From Desulfobulbaceae bacterium (GTDB lineage Bacteria; Desulfobacterota; Desulfobulbia; Desulfobulbales; Desulfurivibrionaceae), in assembly GCA_003557565.1 (NCBI GenBank), contig PWOG01000166.1:1-5594 (forward strand): a DNA stretch of 5,594 nt, written 5' to 3'. The position numbers were made by a program, and so were the translations under genes. How positions within the stretch are numbered: position 1 is the stretch's first letter; each line of letters begins with the position of its first letter. The notes beneath the pieces were generated by a model, which had not been told where the DNA came from, ran no database searches, and was given only the letters and a program-made list of their open reading frames with translations. Positions 5,468-5,594 of this stretch are shown here, in pieces.

Positions 5468-5594
5468 GAGAATGTAACCGTTCACCAGGGCCAGCAACCT
5501 GTTGATTTAACGGGCCGTAACCCAAGCAGCCGGGCTGCAGCTTCGGGCGATCAGTCAGGCGCCGCGTACACAGGGCATTAAAAGCTTGGCTGAT
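5468..5594 (+). repeat. Palindromic repeat element, copy 2, with side extension, cut by the window end
   Basis: The extension 5468-5514 matches the minus-strand extension of copy 1 (3696-3742) with about five differences. It is followed by a palindrome left arm CCGTAACCCAAGCAG (5515-5529), the shared core GGCGCCGCGTACAC (5558-5571), and the inner stem ATCAGTCA (5550-5557) facing TGGCTGAT (5587-5594). The right outer arm lies beyond the window; by symmetry it should read close to CTGCTTGGGTTACGG. The orientation is opposite to copy 1 and the same as copy 3. The element begins 52 nt upstream of the METTL21-like start, so any promoter for that gene would lie in or beside the repeat; none was recognised. 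Region 5416-5594 holds no gene. Confidence 0.87.

Noticed and set aside
5328..5525. Small protein with a peptide shared between copies 1 and 2 (GPxNQQVxGPGERL in the opposite reading direction)
   Set aside because: The shared peptide follows from nucleotide repeat identity; the differences include several nonsynonymous changes and there is no ribosome binding site.
2101..5594. CRISPR array from the repeated cores
   Set aside because: Only three copies, irregularly spaced by more than 1 kb and in mixed orientation, with genes between them.

Overview
The window is a compact, high-GC stretch from a bacterial chromosome in which every convincing gene lies on the minus strand. In transcription order, from high to low coordinates, these are a METTL21-like methyltransferase, a second class I SAM methyltransferase, trkA, trkH and the 5' part of mnmG. 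The GC-rich coding style, the gene mix and the methyltransferase types suggest a Desulfobacterota (deltaproteobacterial) organism. That is an impression from sequence style, not a database result.

Layout: mnmG is cut by the left edge (188 residues seen). trkH (570-2063) stops 3 nt before the mnmG start. trkA (2205-3560) lies upstream of trkH, and the 141-nt gap between them holds a 105-bp palindromic element. The second methyltransferase (3548-4552) overlaps trkA by 13 nt, and its last 64 residues come from another copy of the same element family plus the trkA leader. A 155-nt GC-rich gap separates it from the first methyltransferase (4708-5415). A third element copy (5468 to the right edge) lies upstream of that gene and is cut by the window end.

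Function: TrkA (NAD-binding RCK regulator) and TrkH (K+-translocating membrane subunit) together form a Trk-type potassium uptake system. MnmG is the FAD-dependent subunit of the MnmE-MnmG enzyme that modifies wobble uridines in tRNA. The substrates of the two methyltransferases cannot be read from the sequence.

The most notable content is a family of structured palindromic repeats in three copies within 3.5 kb. They share the 14-nt core GGCGCCGCGTACAC. Their outer stems differ strongly in sequence between copies 3 and 1, yet each remains self-complementary. Copies 1 and 2 also share a 47-bp side extension, and they bracket the two methyltransferase genes as an inverted pair. Copy 1 is translated as the C-terminal tail of a methyltransferase. 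No phage genes, transposase, CRISPR array, tRNA or rRNA were seen.
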